Positions 1-6,140 of a stretch of 7,840 bases of DNA are shown piece by piece. The DNA comes from Actinomycetes bacterium. GTDB taxonomy: Bacteria; Actinomycetota; Actinomycetes; JAHEKZ01. How positions within the stretch are numbered: the first letter of the stretch is position 1; every line of letters begins with the position of its first letter. Location of the stretch: positions 1 through 7,840 of the forward strand of contig JAJAYM010000121.1 in the NCBI GenBank assembly GCA_027117675.1, in the 5' to 3' direction. A program made the position numbers and the translations under genes. A model generated the notes under the pieces. That model saw only the letters and a list, made by a program, of their open reading frames with translations. It was not told the origin of the DNA and ran no database searches.

Positions 1-286
1 ACTCAAGCCTGACAGCGACCTTCTGCGCAGTCTCAACGCAGGGGATGAGACACCAGTGGGGCCGGTCTGGGTGTCATTGTGGTCGACCAGTGACCAGTTA
101 GTGGTCCCCCCTGAGAGCGCCGCGTTAGAGGGTGGCGTCAACTTCTCGGTACAGAGCGTGTGCGGGCCGGGTGAGATCGAGCATGGCAACCTGCCGAGAA
201 CCCCTTCGGTCATCGCGCTGACGCTGCTCGCCCTGGATGAAGCAGTTCCCGCGGTGCCAGGCCCCGACAACTGTCGGTTGCGCTAA
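1..286 (+). CDS. C-terminal part of a secreted lipase (alpha/beta hydrolase, lipase class 2 type)
   Basis: Partial gene, open at the left edge: the reading frame that starts at base 2 runs 94 residues to TAA at 284-286 with no stop. The piece looks like the C-terminal third of actinobacterial secreted triacylglycerol lipases/esterases. An N-A-G-D-E-T segment is followed by W-S-T-S-D-Q-L-V-V-P, where D31 of the fragment is the likely acid of the catalytic triad. V-Q-S-V-C and then I-E-H-G-N-L-P follow, with H61 as the likely catalytic histidine. The nucleophile serine and any signal peptide would lie upstream of the window. C54 and C91 could form a disulfide, which would fit an exported enzyme. 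An in-frame GTG at 56 could be mistaken for a start, but the similarity begins upstream of it. The stop overlaps the stop of the reverse-strand permease gene by 4 bp. Family assignment is from motif recall, without alignment. Confidence 0.75.
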   Translation, partial: LKPDSDLLRSLNAGDETPVGPVWVSLWSTSDQLVVPPESAALEGGVNFSVQSVCGPGEIEHGNLPRTPSVIALTLLALDEAVPAVPGPDNCRLR

Positions 287-1089
287 TCGGTGATGTCTTT
301 GGTGGTGAAGTGTGCCCAGGCGGCACCCAGGAAGACCGCCACGTAGGCGAGTTGGAGACCGGTGCCGCGCACGACGTTTCGCCAAAGGATGGGATCGCGG
401 AACAAGTCGATGAACGAAAGCCAGTAGCGGGTCGGGAGAAAGGGACTCAGCGAGTTCGCGGCGTCCAGAGTCAACAGCAGGCTCGATCCGATCAGCACCG
501 CGAGGGCCCCCATGGCTGCGGCCAGCGGTGACTCGACAATCGTCGACAAGAACAACGCGATGGCGGCGACTCCAAGCATGGAGAGCACGGCATACCCCAG
601 TGCTAGCGCAGTGCGCCAAGCAATCTGCCCCGAGGTCAGGGTCGTACCCGAGACACTGGCCGAGACCGGTTGATCGCCAAGAAGGAATGAGCCAAGTACG
701 TAGGCCGAGAGTGCGACGACGAGTACCGCAAGGATGACGAACACGACCACACTGACCAGCTTGGCGACCAGCAACCTCGTGCGTCCCACCGGCCGCGCGA
801 GTACGTACCGCAACGTTCCCGCCTGAGCCTCTCCAGCGATGGCTTCCCCGGCCACTACGGCCACGGCAGTGGGAAGGAACAACGGCAAGACGATAGCCAC
901 TGCGGCGAGCGGGAAGAGCGTTCCATCGGAGAGAACGGCCGACAGGAATGCTGGGCCAGAGCCTGGTCGGGGTCCGAGGTCGGTTACGGCGAGCAGAACT
1001 CCAACGAGTGTTGGCAGGGCGTTGATGAGAAGGATCGTGACCCACGTGCGGCGGCTTCGCAGCATCTTGCGCAGCTCGACGCCGATCAT
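283..1089 (-). CDS. ABC-2 type transporter permease
   Basis: Membrane subunit of an ABC exporter, 268 residues, the usual size for a six-helix ABC-2 half-permease. Hydrophobic segments are visible at about residues 17-36, 59-80, 108-137, 160-182, 187-208 and 248-263. A short basic N-terminus (R-K-M-L-R-S-R-R) precedes helix 1, as expected for a cytoplasmic N-end. Between helices 2 and 3 lies the family's coupling motif (G-E-A-Q-A-G-T-L-R, then A-R-P-V-G-R-T-R), which contacts the ATPase. The ATG at 1087-1089 overlaps the TGA of the upstream ATPase gene as ATGA (1086-1089), and no clear Shine-Dalgarno is seen, so translation is probably coupled. The TAG stop overlaps the convergent lipase stop. 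The substrate cannot be told from sequence; drug, peptide or lipid export are all possible in this family. Confidence 0.9.
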   Translation of the reverse strand: MIGVELRKMLRSRRTWVTILLINALPTLVGVLLAVTDLGPRPGSGPAFLSAVLSDGTLFPLAAVAIVLPLFLPTAVAVVAGEAIAGEAQAGTLRYVLARPVGRTRLLVAKLVSVVVFVILAVLVVALSAYVLGSFLLGDQPVSASVSGTTLTSGQIAWRTALALGYAVLSMLGVAAIALFLSTIVESPLAAAMGALAVLIGSSLLLTLDAANSLSPFLPTRYWLSFIDLFRDPILWRNVVRGTGLQLAYVAVFLGAAWAHFTTKDITD

Positions 1090-1994
1090 GGGCGTGCCAT
1101 GGAGTCAGTGCCGGACTGTGTGGCGGCCAAGACAACGTCCTCGAGGGTGTGGCGCTCGGGACCCAGCTCGAGGACCCGGACACCGGCACGAACGAGGGTG
1201 GTATTGACGGCTCCGGGATCATCGGTCTCGACGAGAAGGCTGTCATCGCTTAAGGCGGTCACCGGACTCGACAGAACTCGCTGAGCTTCGGCGACATCGG
1301 GGGTGCGCACAAAAGTTCGTCCCGTTGGCGCGGTGAGCGTCGCCAGGTCGTCCTGCAGCACGAGGCGACCCCGATCGAGCACTCCTACCCGTGAACAGGT
1401 CTGCTCGACCTCGGCAAGGAGGTGGCTGGAGAGGAAGACGGTCGTGCCCTGCTGGTTCATGTCCAGGAGGAGATCGCGGATCTCCCGGATGCCCTGCGGG
1501 TCGAGGCCGTTGGTCGGCTCGTCGAGTATGAGCAGCCTCGGGGTACGCAAGATGGCACCGGCCAGACCGAGGCGTTGGCGCATCCCTAGCGAGTAGGTCT
1601 TCACCGGCCGTGAGTCGACGCCCCCGAGGCCCACCCGATCAAGGGCTTCTTCGATACGCGTGCGCCGACTGCGGCGAACACCGGTCGCGTTGATGGCGTC
1701 GAAGAGGGCGAGGTTGTTCCGCCCCGAAAGCCGCCCGTACGCGGCTGGACCCTCGACGAGCGAGCCGATCATCGGTAACACGGTGCTCCTTGACTTCGGC
1801 ATGGGTTGTCCGGTGATGGCGATGTCACCGGACGTCGCGAAAGCCAGGCCTAAGAGCATGCGAACCGTAGTGGTCTTCCCTGAGCCATTCGCGCCTAGAA
1901 AGCCATAGATATCGCCCTCGCGCACGTCGAGATCGATCTGGTCGACCGCGACGACCGCCCGATAGCGCTTGGTCAGATTCTCGGTGCGAATCAT
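1086..1994 (-). CDS. ABC transporter ATP-binding protein, BcrA/CcmA-like
   Basis: ATPase that would drive the permease encoded just downstream; 302 residues, made of one nucleotide-binding domain (about 1-220) and a C-terminal tail of about 80 residues typical of this subfamily. Visible motifs are Walker A G-A-N-G-S-G-K-T (34-41), signature Y-S-L-G-M-R-Q-R (133-140, the YSLGM variant of LSGGQ common in BcrA-type exporters), Walker B L-L-I-L-D-E-P-T-N-G-L-D (153-164, catalytic E158) and the switch histidine H190 in S-S-H-L-L. The usual Q-loop glutamine is not obvious; the stretch reads I-G-S-L-V-E-G-P (75-82), which resembles bacitracin-exporter ATPases. The ATG at 1992-1994 lies 4 bp after the stop of the LolA/RseB-like gene and the stop overlaps the permease start, so the three genes form one operon. 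Likely an exporter component; the substrate is unknown. Confidence 0.93.
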   Translation of the reverse strand: MIRTENLTKRYRAVVAVDQIDLDVREGDIYGFLGANGSGKTTTVRMLLGLAFATSGDIAITGQPMPKSRSTVLPMIGSLVEGPAAYGRLSGRNNLALFDAINATGVRRSRRTRIEEALDRVGLGGVDSRPVKTYSLGMRQRLGLAGAILRTPRLLILDEPTNGLDPQGIREIRDLLLDMNQQGTTVFLSSHLLAEVEQTCSRVGVLDRGRLVLQDDLATLTAPTGRTFVRTPDVAEAQRVLSSPVTALSDDSLLVETDDPGAVNTTLVRAGVRVLELGPERHTLEDVVLAATQSGTDSMARP

Positions 1995-1998
1995 TGGC

Positions 1999-3108
1999 TC
2001 AACTATTCGATAACTGTGGGGGAGTGATTCGGGCGCCCCTGAGATCGATCGCGACTTGGTCCAACGTCTCTGCCGTGACTGTGCCGGCGATCAGCCAGCC
2101 TCCATCGCTACGGAGGAAACGCGTCAGGAGAATGCCGAGAGGGCCTACGGACAAGGCGGGACCCTGTGTGAGCTGCACAACCGTTTGGGTGTCGAGGAGT
2201 TGGTTGCGCAATGGGGCTGCGATGTCGTCCCACAGTGGAATTACGAGAACTTGGGTAAGGCCGTCTCCGTAGACCGCAACGCCGCGTAGATCGCGCGCAG
2301 GAGAGCGAGGAAGATCGGCAACCGTTGGTGGCGGACGAAACGGTGCGAAGCGGTTGGCGGCGTCGGCGACATCGACGACTTGTGGACGTTCGACCGTGGA
2401 TCCGCGAGGGTGGCGGAAGTCGAAGACTTCCGGCGAGCTTGCACCCGGGGCAAAGTCCAGGAACGTCGATGTCAGTGCGGGGTTACTACTACCTGCGGCA
2501 AACAGTGAGAGCCGGAGCGGGATCCCGCTTGCCTCGTCGATCCAAACGTCGACACGCTCCACGCTGGACCGGGCGTCCGACGGAGTGACCCGCAGCCCTA
2601 GCGCAGAACGACCCGCGATGCGATCAGATGAAAGGGCGGAGACATCGGCGGCGTCAACGTCGCTTAACAGGTAGCGGGCGAGTTCAGGTGGGAGCAGGTC
2701 GGACAGCCTCGGCAGCCGCACTGCTGGTTCGCGGGTGTGGGTGATCTTCGTCCCCTCGTACTCCCACTGCGTCGTTGCGTTGCCGTCTCGAATCAGGTCC
2801 TCTTCGCCGGTCGCTGTTAGCCGGTCGACGCGCCAGAGGGTTGGGTCGTTCCACCACACGCGCATCCTTGTGCGTTCGCCGAACAGTGGACCGAGTTCGT
2901 TGAGCTCATCAGCGACAGGCAGCTGCAGGGTTCCCAATGACTCGACGTATCCGGAGTAAGGCTCATTCACCGAGGCGCGGAGTTGATCTAGCCGTTCGGC
3001 AGGCGTGGACGTACTGTCCGAGGCGGGCAGCGCCCGCAGGGTGAGGGGCGTCCCGATCGCAAGGGCGGTCGTCAGCGCCACGATCAACCACCGGTGCAGT
3101 GAGGTCAC
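1999..3108 (-). CDS. Membrane-anchored LolA/RseB-fold protein, first gene of the ABC operon
   Basis: 369 residues. An N-terminal hydrophobic stretch (about residues 6-27) has only one basic residue cluster before it and no lipobox cysteine, so it is either a signal peptide (possible cut near A-L-P-A, about 26-29) or a membrane anchor; the rest is soluble and would sit outside the membrane. After a short linker come features of the MucB/RseB N-terminal and LolA-like fold: P-Y-S-G-Y-V-E-S, then E-R-T-R-M-R-V-W-W and W-R-V-D-R-L, then a W-E-Y-E strand, a later V-D-V-W-I-D strand and a P-L-R-L-S-L strand. Such folds bind acyl chains or act as sensors of envelope stress. No sigma or anti-sigma gene is visible nearby; instead it heads an ABC exporter operon. 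The GTG start is the first possible one, as an in-frame TGA lies two codons upstream. Fold assignment is by motif recall; function is inferred. Confidence 0.75.
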   Translation of the reverse strand: MTSLHRWLIVALTTALAIGTPLTLRALPASDSTSTPAERLDQLRASVNEPYSGYVESLGTLQLPVADELNELGPLFGERTRMRVWWNDPTLWRVDRLTATGEEDLIRDGNATTQWEYEGTKITHTREPAVRLPRLSDLLPPELARYLLSDVDAADVSALSSDRIAGRSALGLRVTPSDARSSVERVDVWIDEASGIPLRLSLFAAGSSNPALTSTFLDFAPGASSPEVFDFRHPRGSTVERPQVVDVADAANRFAPFRPPPTVADLPRSPARDLRGVAVYGDGLTQVLVIPLWDDIAAPLRNQLLDTQTVVQLTQGPALSVGPLGILLTRFLRSDGGWLIAGTVTAETLDQVAIDLRGARITPPQLSNS

Positions 3109-3113
3109 GACTC

Positions 3114-3119
3114 ACCCTA
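3114..3119 (-). promoter_or_regulatory. Possible -10 element for the ABC operon (near-leaderless)
   Basis: On the reverse strand TAGGGT matches the actinobacterial -10 pattern TANNNT and ends 5 nt before the GTG start at 3108. A transcript from it would begin at or next to the GTG, which fits leaderless initiation. The only alternative is a weak Shine-Dalgarno (GGGTGA) covering the same bases. No -35 was recognised. This is a low-information motif in an otherwise GC-rich stretch. Confidence 0.25.
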
Positions 3120-3434
3120 CGACCACACAGATAAGGCGTGCGCCACCTCGTGCGGGCGCCACGGGCAATGTCAGGCTTGGCTGTCGCACCCATCCAGGAG
3201 GCCGTCAACGGTCACCTATAGCCGACGAGCCAGCCAGCCGCTGAGGCCCGAATGCGGTGAGTTTGGGTGTGGACGCGACGGCGCGGGTCGGATAGAGCTG
3301 CGACTGCACGGCGGCTGAGCCCGTGATGCCAGGGGCGTCAGAATCCATGGACACCGTCTTTCGGAGTTCTATCGAGGTTTTTTCGGCCGCTGTCGGCGCC
3401 GCCGCGGCCAGCGCGTGAGACGATGGAGGCCGTA

Positions 3435-3440
3435 GAGGAG
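3435..3440 (+). promoter_or_regulatory. Ribosome binding site GAGGAG of the small membrane protein gene
   Basis: GAGGAG lies 5 nt before the ATG at 3446 and decides the start. The ATG at 3441 is followed at once by TGA, and the in-frame GTG at 3443 would leave only 2 nt of spacing. This strong site is one of the main reasons for calling the short gene downstream of it real. Confidence 0.65.
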
Positions 3441-3445
3441 ATGTG

Positions 3446-3613
3446 ATGATCGAGTACCTGATCGGCGCCGTAGTCTGCGCCTTCGTCGCCCTCTTGGTCG
3501 TGGGCGCCGTGACAGGCAGGGTCCGGTCACGTAGCTGTTGCGCGTCCGCCGACCCGCGACGCGACCTACGGATGCGTGCAGCTTTCGAGGATGAGGATGG
3601 CGTCGCCCGCTAG
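3446..3613 (+). CDS. 55-residue single-pass membrane protein of unknown function
   Basis: A short gene that is easy to miss. The ATG has a good Shine-Dalgarno, and the product is organised like a real small membrane protein. Residues 1-3 (M-I-E) are followed by one hydrophobic helix (about 4-23, Y-L-I-G-A-V-V to G-A-V-T-G). Then come a basic stop-transfer patch (R-V-R-S-R-S, 25-30), a vicinal cysteine pair (C31-C32), and a charged tail with D-P-R-R-D-L-R-M-R (36-44) and an acidic end (F-E-D-E-D). The positive-inside rule places the tail in the cytoplasm. I do not recognise a named family. The stop TAG lies in CTAG (3610-3613), shared with the reverse-strand dehydrogenase stop. It stands alone on its strand with no operon partner in view. 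A chance open frame is possible, but the helix plus basic patch plus ribosome binding site argue against it. Confidence 0.65.
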   Translation: MIEYLIGAVVCAFVALLVVGAVTGRVRSRSCCASADPRRDLRMRAAFEDEDGVAR

Positions 3614-6066
3614 TTCCGGGTGCGCGCACCATCGGGGTCGTAAGGTGCGCGTCGGTGTGCTGATGCTCCCCAGATGACACCGCCAACGTTAACTTCGTAG
3701 CGCCCGTCGTCGAGGTACGCCGCATCGACAGTGCCACCGTCGCGTCGCCGAACGTAGGCGAGTGCGACCGAGGAGCCGATCGTCTCGCCCCAGGCCGCTG
3801 AGGTGACCTGCCCAACGGCTTGGCCGTCTCGAAGGACGAGCTCGCCACCCCACATCATGACCTCGGGATCTTCGATGATGATCGAGACCAACCTGCGGCG
3901 CGCACCCGCCTTCTTGGCTTCTTCAAGCGCAGCCCTTCCGATGAAGTCGATGTCGGTGGCGAGTTTGCAGGCAAACACGAGCCCGGCATCAAGTGGCGTG
4001 TAGTCGGGAGTCAGGTCAGCACCGAAGGCGCGGTAGCCCTTTTCCAGGCGTAACGAGTTGATCGAGTAGTAGCCGGCTGGCACCAGTCCGAAAGCCGCGC
4101 CAGCACTCACCAGAAGATCGTACACGTCAACAGCGAACTCGACGGGCACATAGAGCTCCCATCCGAGCTCGCCCACGTAGGTGATTCGGGTCGCGCGTAC
4201 GGTCGCTTGGCCGATGTCGATCTCGCGACTCGTCGCGAACGGAAAGTGCTCGGCAGAAAGGTCTGCCCGCGAGAGAGATTGCAACAGCTCGCGTGACATC
4301 GGACCCATCACGGCAAAGACGGCGAACATGGCCGTGACATCGACGACGTTGACCTGTTCTGTGCTGGCGATGTGGCGCCTGATCCAGTCGATGTCGCGGA
4401 CAATTGACGCGGCTCCCGTGACGATCAGATACTCGTCTTCGGCGATCCGTGTGACGGTGACGTCGGCCTCGTACCCACCACGATTGTTGAGCATCCCGGT
4501 GTAGACGGCACGACCCACGTCAACGGCGACGTCGGCGGTGCATACCCGCTGTAGAAGCGGCAGCACATCGCTTCCAGTGACCAGCATCTTGCCGAAGGAA
4601 GACTGGTCGAAGAGAGCCACACTTTGGCGTGCAGCTCGTTGCTCGATCGCGGACCACGCCACCCAATCCGGTTTGCCCCAGGTGTACTGCAGTGAGGGTT
4701 CGGACCCGGTTGGGGCGAAGACATTGGCGCGCTCCCATCCCATCTTCGATCCGAACACCGCACCCTGTGCTTCCAGTAGGTGATGGACGGGGGAACGACG
4801 GAAAGGCCGCGCCGTGGAGAGCTCGCGGTTGGGCCAGGGGATCGCGTAGTGCAGGCCCAGCACCTCGGCCACCCGGTCGTGCAGCCACTGTCGGTTCCCG
4901 TTGAAGGAGGCAAACCGCCGAATGTCGACGGACGTGAGGTCTGTGGTCGGTTCCCCGTGTACCACCCACTCAGCCAGGGCCTTGCCGGCACCTCCGGCTG
5001 ACGCGATGCCCACGGAGTTGAAGCCGGCGCCCACAAAGTAGTTTCTCAGTTCAGGAGCCTCGCCGAGAATGAACTGGTTGTCGGGGGTGAAGCTTTCCGG
5101 ACCGTTGTAGAACTTCTTGATGCCGGTCTCTCGAAGTGCGGGAATCCTGAGCAGCGCGTTTTCCATGAGGATCTCGAAGTGTTCCCAGTCTTCGCCCAAC
5201 AACTGGAACTCGAAGGGGTGAGGGATCTGGTCCGGACCGACCCAGGGTTTGGCTTCGGGTTCGAACCCACCGACCACCAGCCCACCTACCTCTTCCTTCA
5301 TATAGGTGTAGCCGTCTGGGTCACGGAGGATGGGAAGGTCGCGGTGCACCCCGTCGATCTGCTCCGTCACAACGTAGAAGTGCTCGGCTGAATGTAGAGG
5401 CACCGTGACACCGGCTTGCGCCGCGACGGCATTGGCCCATTGTCCGGCGCAGTTGACGACGACGTCGGTCTCGATCAGTCCGTGGTCGGTCTCAACGCCA
5501 GCAACTGACCCGTGCTGAACTACGAGGCCCGTCGCACGGACACCCTCAACGATCCTGACTCCGCGGCTACGTGCACCCTTGGCCAGCGACTGAGTGACAT
5601 CGGTCGGGTTGGCCGTGCAATCGCCTGGTAGCCATATCCCCCCGACGAGATCGTCGATGGCCAAGAGCGGATAGAGCTCCTTGGCGCGGTTCGGGGTGAT
5701 CAGTTCGCACTCCAGGTCGTACGCCTCGGCGGTGGCGGCGGTGCGCTGGAGCTGCACCATGCGGTCGCGGGTTCGCGCCACGGTGACGCCGCCACACCGC
5801 TTGATCCCCGTGCCGAGCCCCGTCTCGTGCTCGAGCCTTTCGTAGAGTGCGGCTGAGTACTGAACAAGGCGCGTTCCGCTCTCGGTTGCCCGCAGCTGGC
5901 CCACGAGGCCGGCGGCGTGCCAGGTGGTACCGCCCGAGAGTCGCCCTTGCTCGATGAGTACGACGTCGGTCCACCCGAGTTCGGCGAGGTGGTAGGCGAC
6001 GCTGGCCCCGACGATCCCACCGCCGATGATGACCACGTGGGCACGTGCGGGCAGATCCTGGGTCAT
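3610..6066 (-). CDS. FAD-dependent amine oxidase fused to GcvT-like folate domain (dimethylglycine/sarcosine dehydrogenase type)
   Basis: 818 residues, normal for this fusion family. The N-terminal DAO-type FAD domain (about 10-370) has the dinucleotide motif G-G-G-I-V-G (15-20), the ribose-binding E39 and G-T-T-W-H-A-A-G-L (46-54). H50 matches the histidine that carries covalent FAD in dimethylglycine dehydrogenases. H229 in E-H-F-Y tentatively matches a pocket histidine, and F-V-G-A-G-F-N-S-V-G-I closes the FAD domain. A linker domain (about 375-430) leads to the GcvT folate domain (about 470-700) with N-N-R-G-G-Y-E-A-D (D535 at the position of the T-protein aspartate) and L-R-L-E-K-G-Y-R-A-F-G, then a GcvT C-terminal barrel (about 715-808). 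Such enzymes demethylate N-methylglycines or related amines and pass the carbon to tetrahydrofolate as 5,10-methylene-THF. The exact substrate is open. ATG start with GGGGAG 6 nt upstream; the GntR gene ends 74 bp upstream. Confidence 0.9.
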   Translation of the reverse strand: MTQDLPARAHVVIIGGGIVGASVAYHLAELGWTDVVLIEQGRLSGGTTWHAAGLVGQLRATESGTRLVQYSAALYERLEHETGLGTGIKRCGGVTVARTRDRMVQLQRTAATAEAYDLECELITPNRAKELYPLLAIDDLVGGIWLPGDCTANPTDVTQSLAKGARSRGVRIVEGVRATGLVVQHGSVAGVETDHGLIETDVVVNCAGQWANAVAAQAGVTVPLHSAEHFYVVTEQIDGVHRDLPILRDPDGYTYMKEEVGGLVVGGFEPEAKPWVGPDQIPHPFEFQLLGEDWEHFEILMENALLRIPALRETGIKKFYNGPESFTPDNQFILGEAPELRNYFVGAGFNSVGIASAGGAGKALAEWVVHGEPTTDLTSVDIRRFASFNGNRQWLHDRVAEVLGLHYAIPWPNRELSTARPFRRSPVHHLLEAQGAVFGSKMGWERANVFAPTGSEPSLQYTWGKPDWVAWSAIEQRAARQSVALFDQSSFGKMLVTGSDVLPLLQRVCTADVAVDVGRAVYTGMLNNRGGYEADVTVTRIAEDEYLIVTGAASIVRDIDWIRRHIASTEQVNVVDVTAMFAVFAVMGPMSRELLQSLSRADLSAEHFPFATSREIDIGQATVRATRITYVGELGWELYVPVEFAVDVYDLLVSAGAAFGLVPAGYYSINSLRLEKGYRAFGADLTPDYTPLDAGLVFACKLATDIDFIGRAALEEAKKAGARRRLVSIIIEDPEVMMWGGELVLRDGQAVGQVTSAAWGETIGSSVALAYVRRRDGGTVDAAYLDDGRYEVNVGGVIWGASAHRRAPYDPDGARTRN

Positions 6067-6071
6067 TGCTG

Positions 6072-6101
6072 GCTCCCCGGGGGTATGGCGTGATGGGGAG
6101 C
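6072..6101 (-). repeat. Inverted repeat able to mask the ribosome binding site
   Basis: GCTCCCC (6072-6078) and GGGGAGC (6095-6101) are perfect 7-bp reverse complements with a 16-nt loop. In reverse-strand RNA the downstream arm contains the ribosome binding site of the FAD/GcvT gene. The upstream arm overlaps the candidate -10 box, so RNA started at the local promoter would lack it, whereas RNA reading through from the GntR gene would carry both arms. The adjacent CCCCGGGG (6075-6082) could form competing structures. Confidence 0.5.
6073..6078 (-). promoter_or_regulatory. Ribosome binding site GGGGAG of the FAD/GcvT gene
   Basis: On the reverse strand GGGGAG lies 6 nt before the ATG at 6066, good spacing for a strong site, and it supports that start. 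It forms one arm of an inverted repeat (6072-6101), so access to it could depend on where the transcript begins. Confidence 0.6.
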
Positions 6102-6127
6102 GTAGTCTGGAAAAGGTCTAGACGGAA
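6099..6127 (-). promoter_or_regulatory. Candidate promoter of the FAD/GcvT gene
   Basis: On the reverse strand TTCCGT (6127-6122) and TACGCT (6104-6099) are spaced by 17 bp. The -10 fits TANNNT; the -35 is a poor match. Initiation near 6092 would give a leader of about 26 nt containing the GGGGAG site. The GTCTAGAC palindrome lies at the -35 edge and in the spacer, a classic place for a repressor. It was found by pattern only. Confidence 0.4.
6116..6123. promoter_or_regulatory. Putative GntR/HutC-family operator GTCTAGAC
   Basis: A perfect 8-bp palindrome that fits the HutC-subfamily operator pattern GT-N-TA-N-AC, the core also seen in DasR-type sites. It lies in the 74-bp gap between a HutC-type regulator gene and the gene it probably controls, and it overlaps the candidate promoter. 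By base counting, a GTNTANAC match is expected about once per 4 kb, so one in this particular gap by chance has a probability near 2 percent. The A/T-containing TCTAGA core is also rarer in GC-rich DNA. A second GTCT half-site begins 11 bp away at 6105. Confidence 0.6.
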
Positions 6128-6140
6128 CAGGGTGGCGTGA

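Larger units (their letters stand above)
3109..3445. other. 337-bp divergent intergenic region
   Basis: This gap separates the GTG of the reverse ABC operon from the start of the forward small membrane protein gene, so it should contain two outward promoters. It has no tRNA-like structure and no credible gene. A T6 run at 3378-3383 is unusual for this GC content. Just after it lies an inverted repeat GGCCGC (3385-3390) / GCGGCC (3404-3409) with a 13-nt loop. The T run comes before the stem on the forward strand, and on the reverse strand the stem is followed by A's, so this is not an intrinsic terminator in either direction. I found no confident -10/-35 pair for the small gene. Confidence 0.6.

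Noticed and set aside
125..1246. A 373-codon open frame on the reverse strand across the permease and ATPase genes
   Set aside because: It overlaps two clear ABC genes in another frame; its product is rich in Arg, Pro and Ser with no domain, as expected for a GC-driven shadow frame.
3378..3409. T6 run next to a GGCCGC/GCGGCC stem as a terminator
   Set aside because: The T run precedes the stem on the forward strand and the stem is followed by A's on the reverse strand, so neither orientation makes an intrinsic terminator.
3326..3418. A 30-codon forward frame (ATG at 3326 or 3347) just before the small membrane protein gene
   Set aside because: There is no Shine-Dalgarno, the end is low-complexity Ala-rich, and there is no recognisable motif.
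4499..4506. GTGTAGAC, a second match to the GT-N-TA-N-AC operator pattern
   Set aside because: It lies deep inside the FAD/GcvT coding region, is not a full palindrome, and about two such matches are expected by chance in this window.
4425..5036. A 203-codon reverse frame inside the FAD/GcvT gene
   Set aside because: It is a shadow of the 818-residue gene, with biased composition and no motifs.
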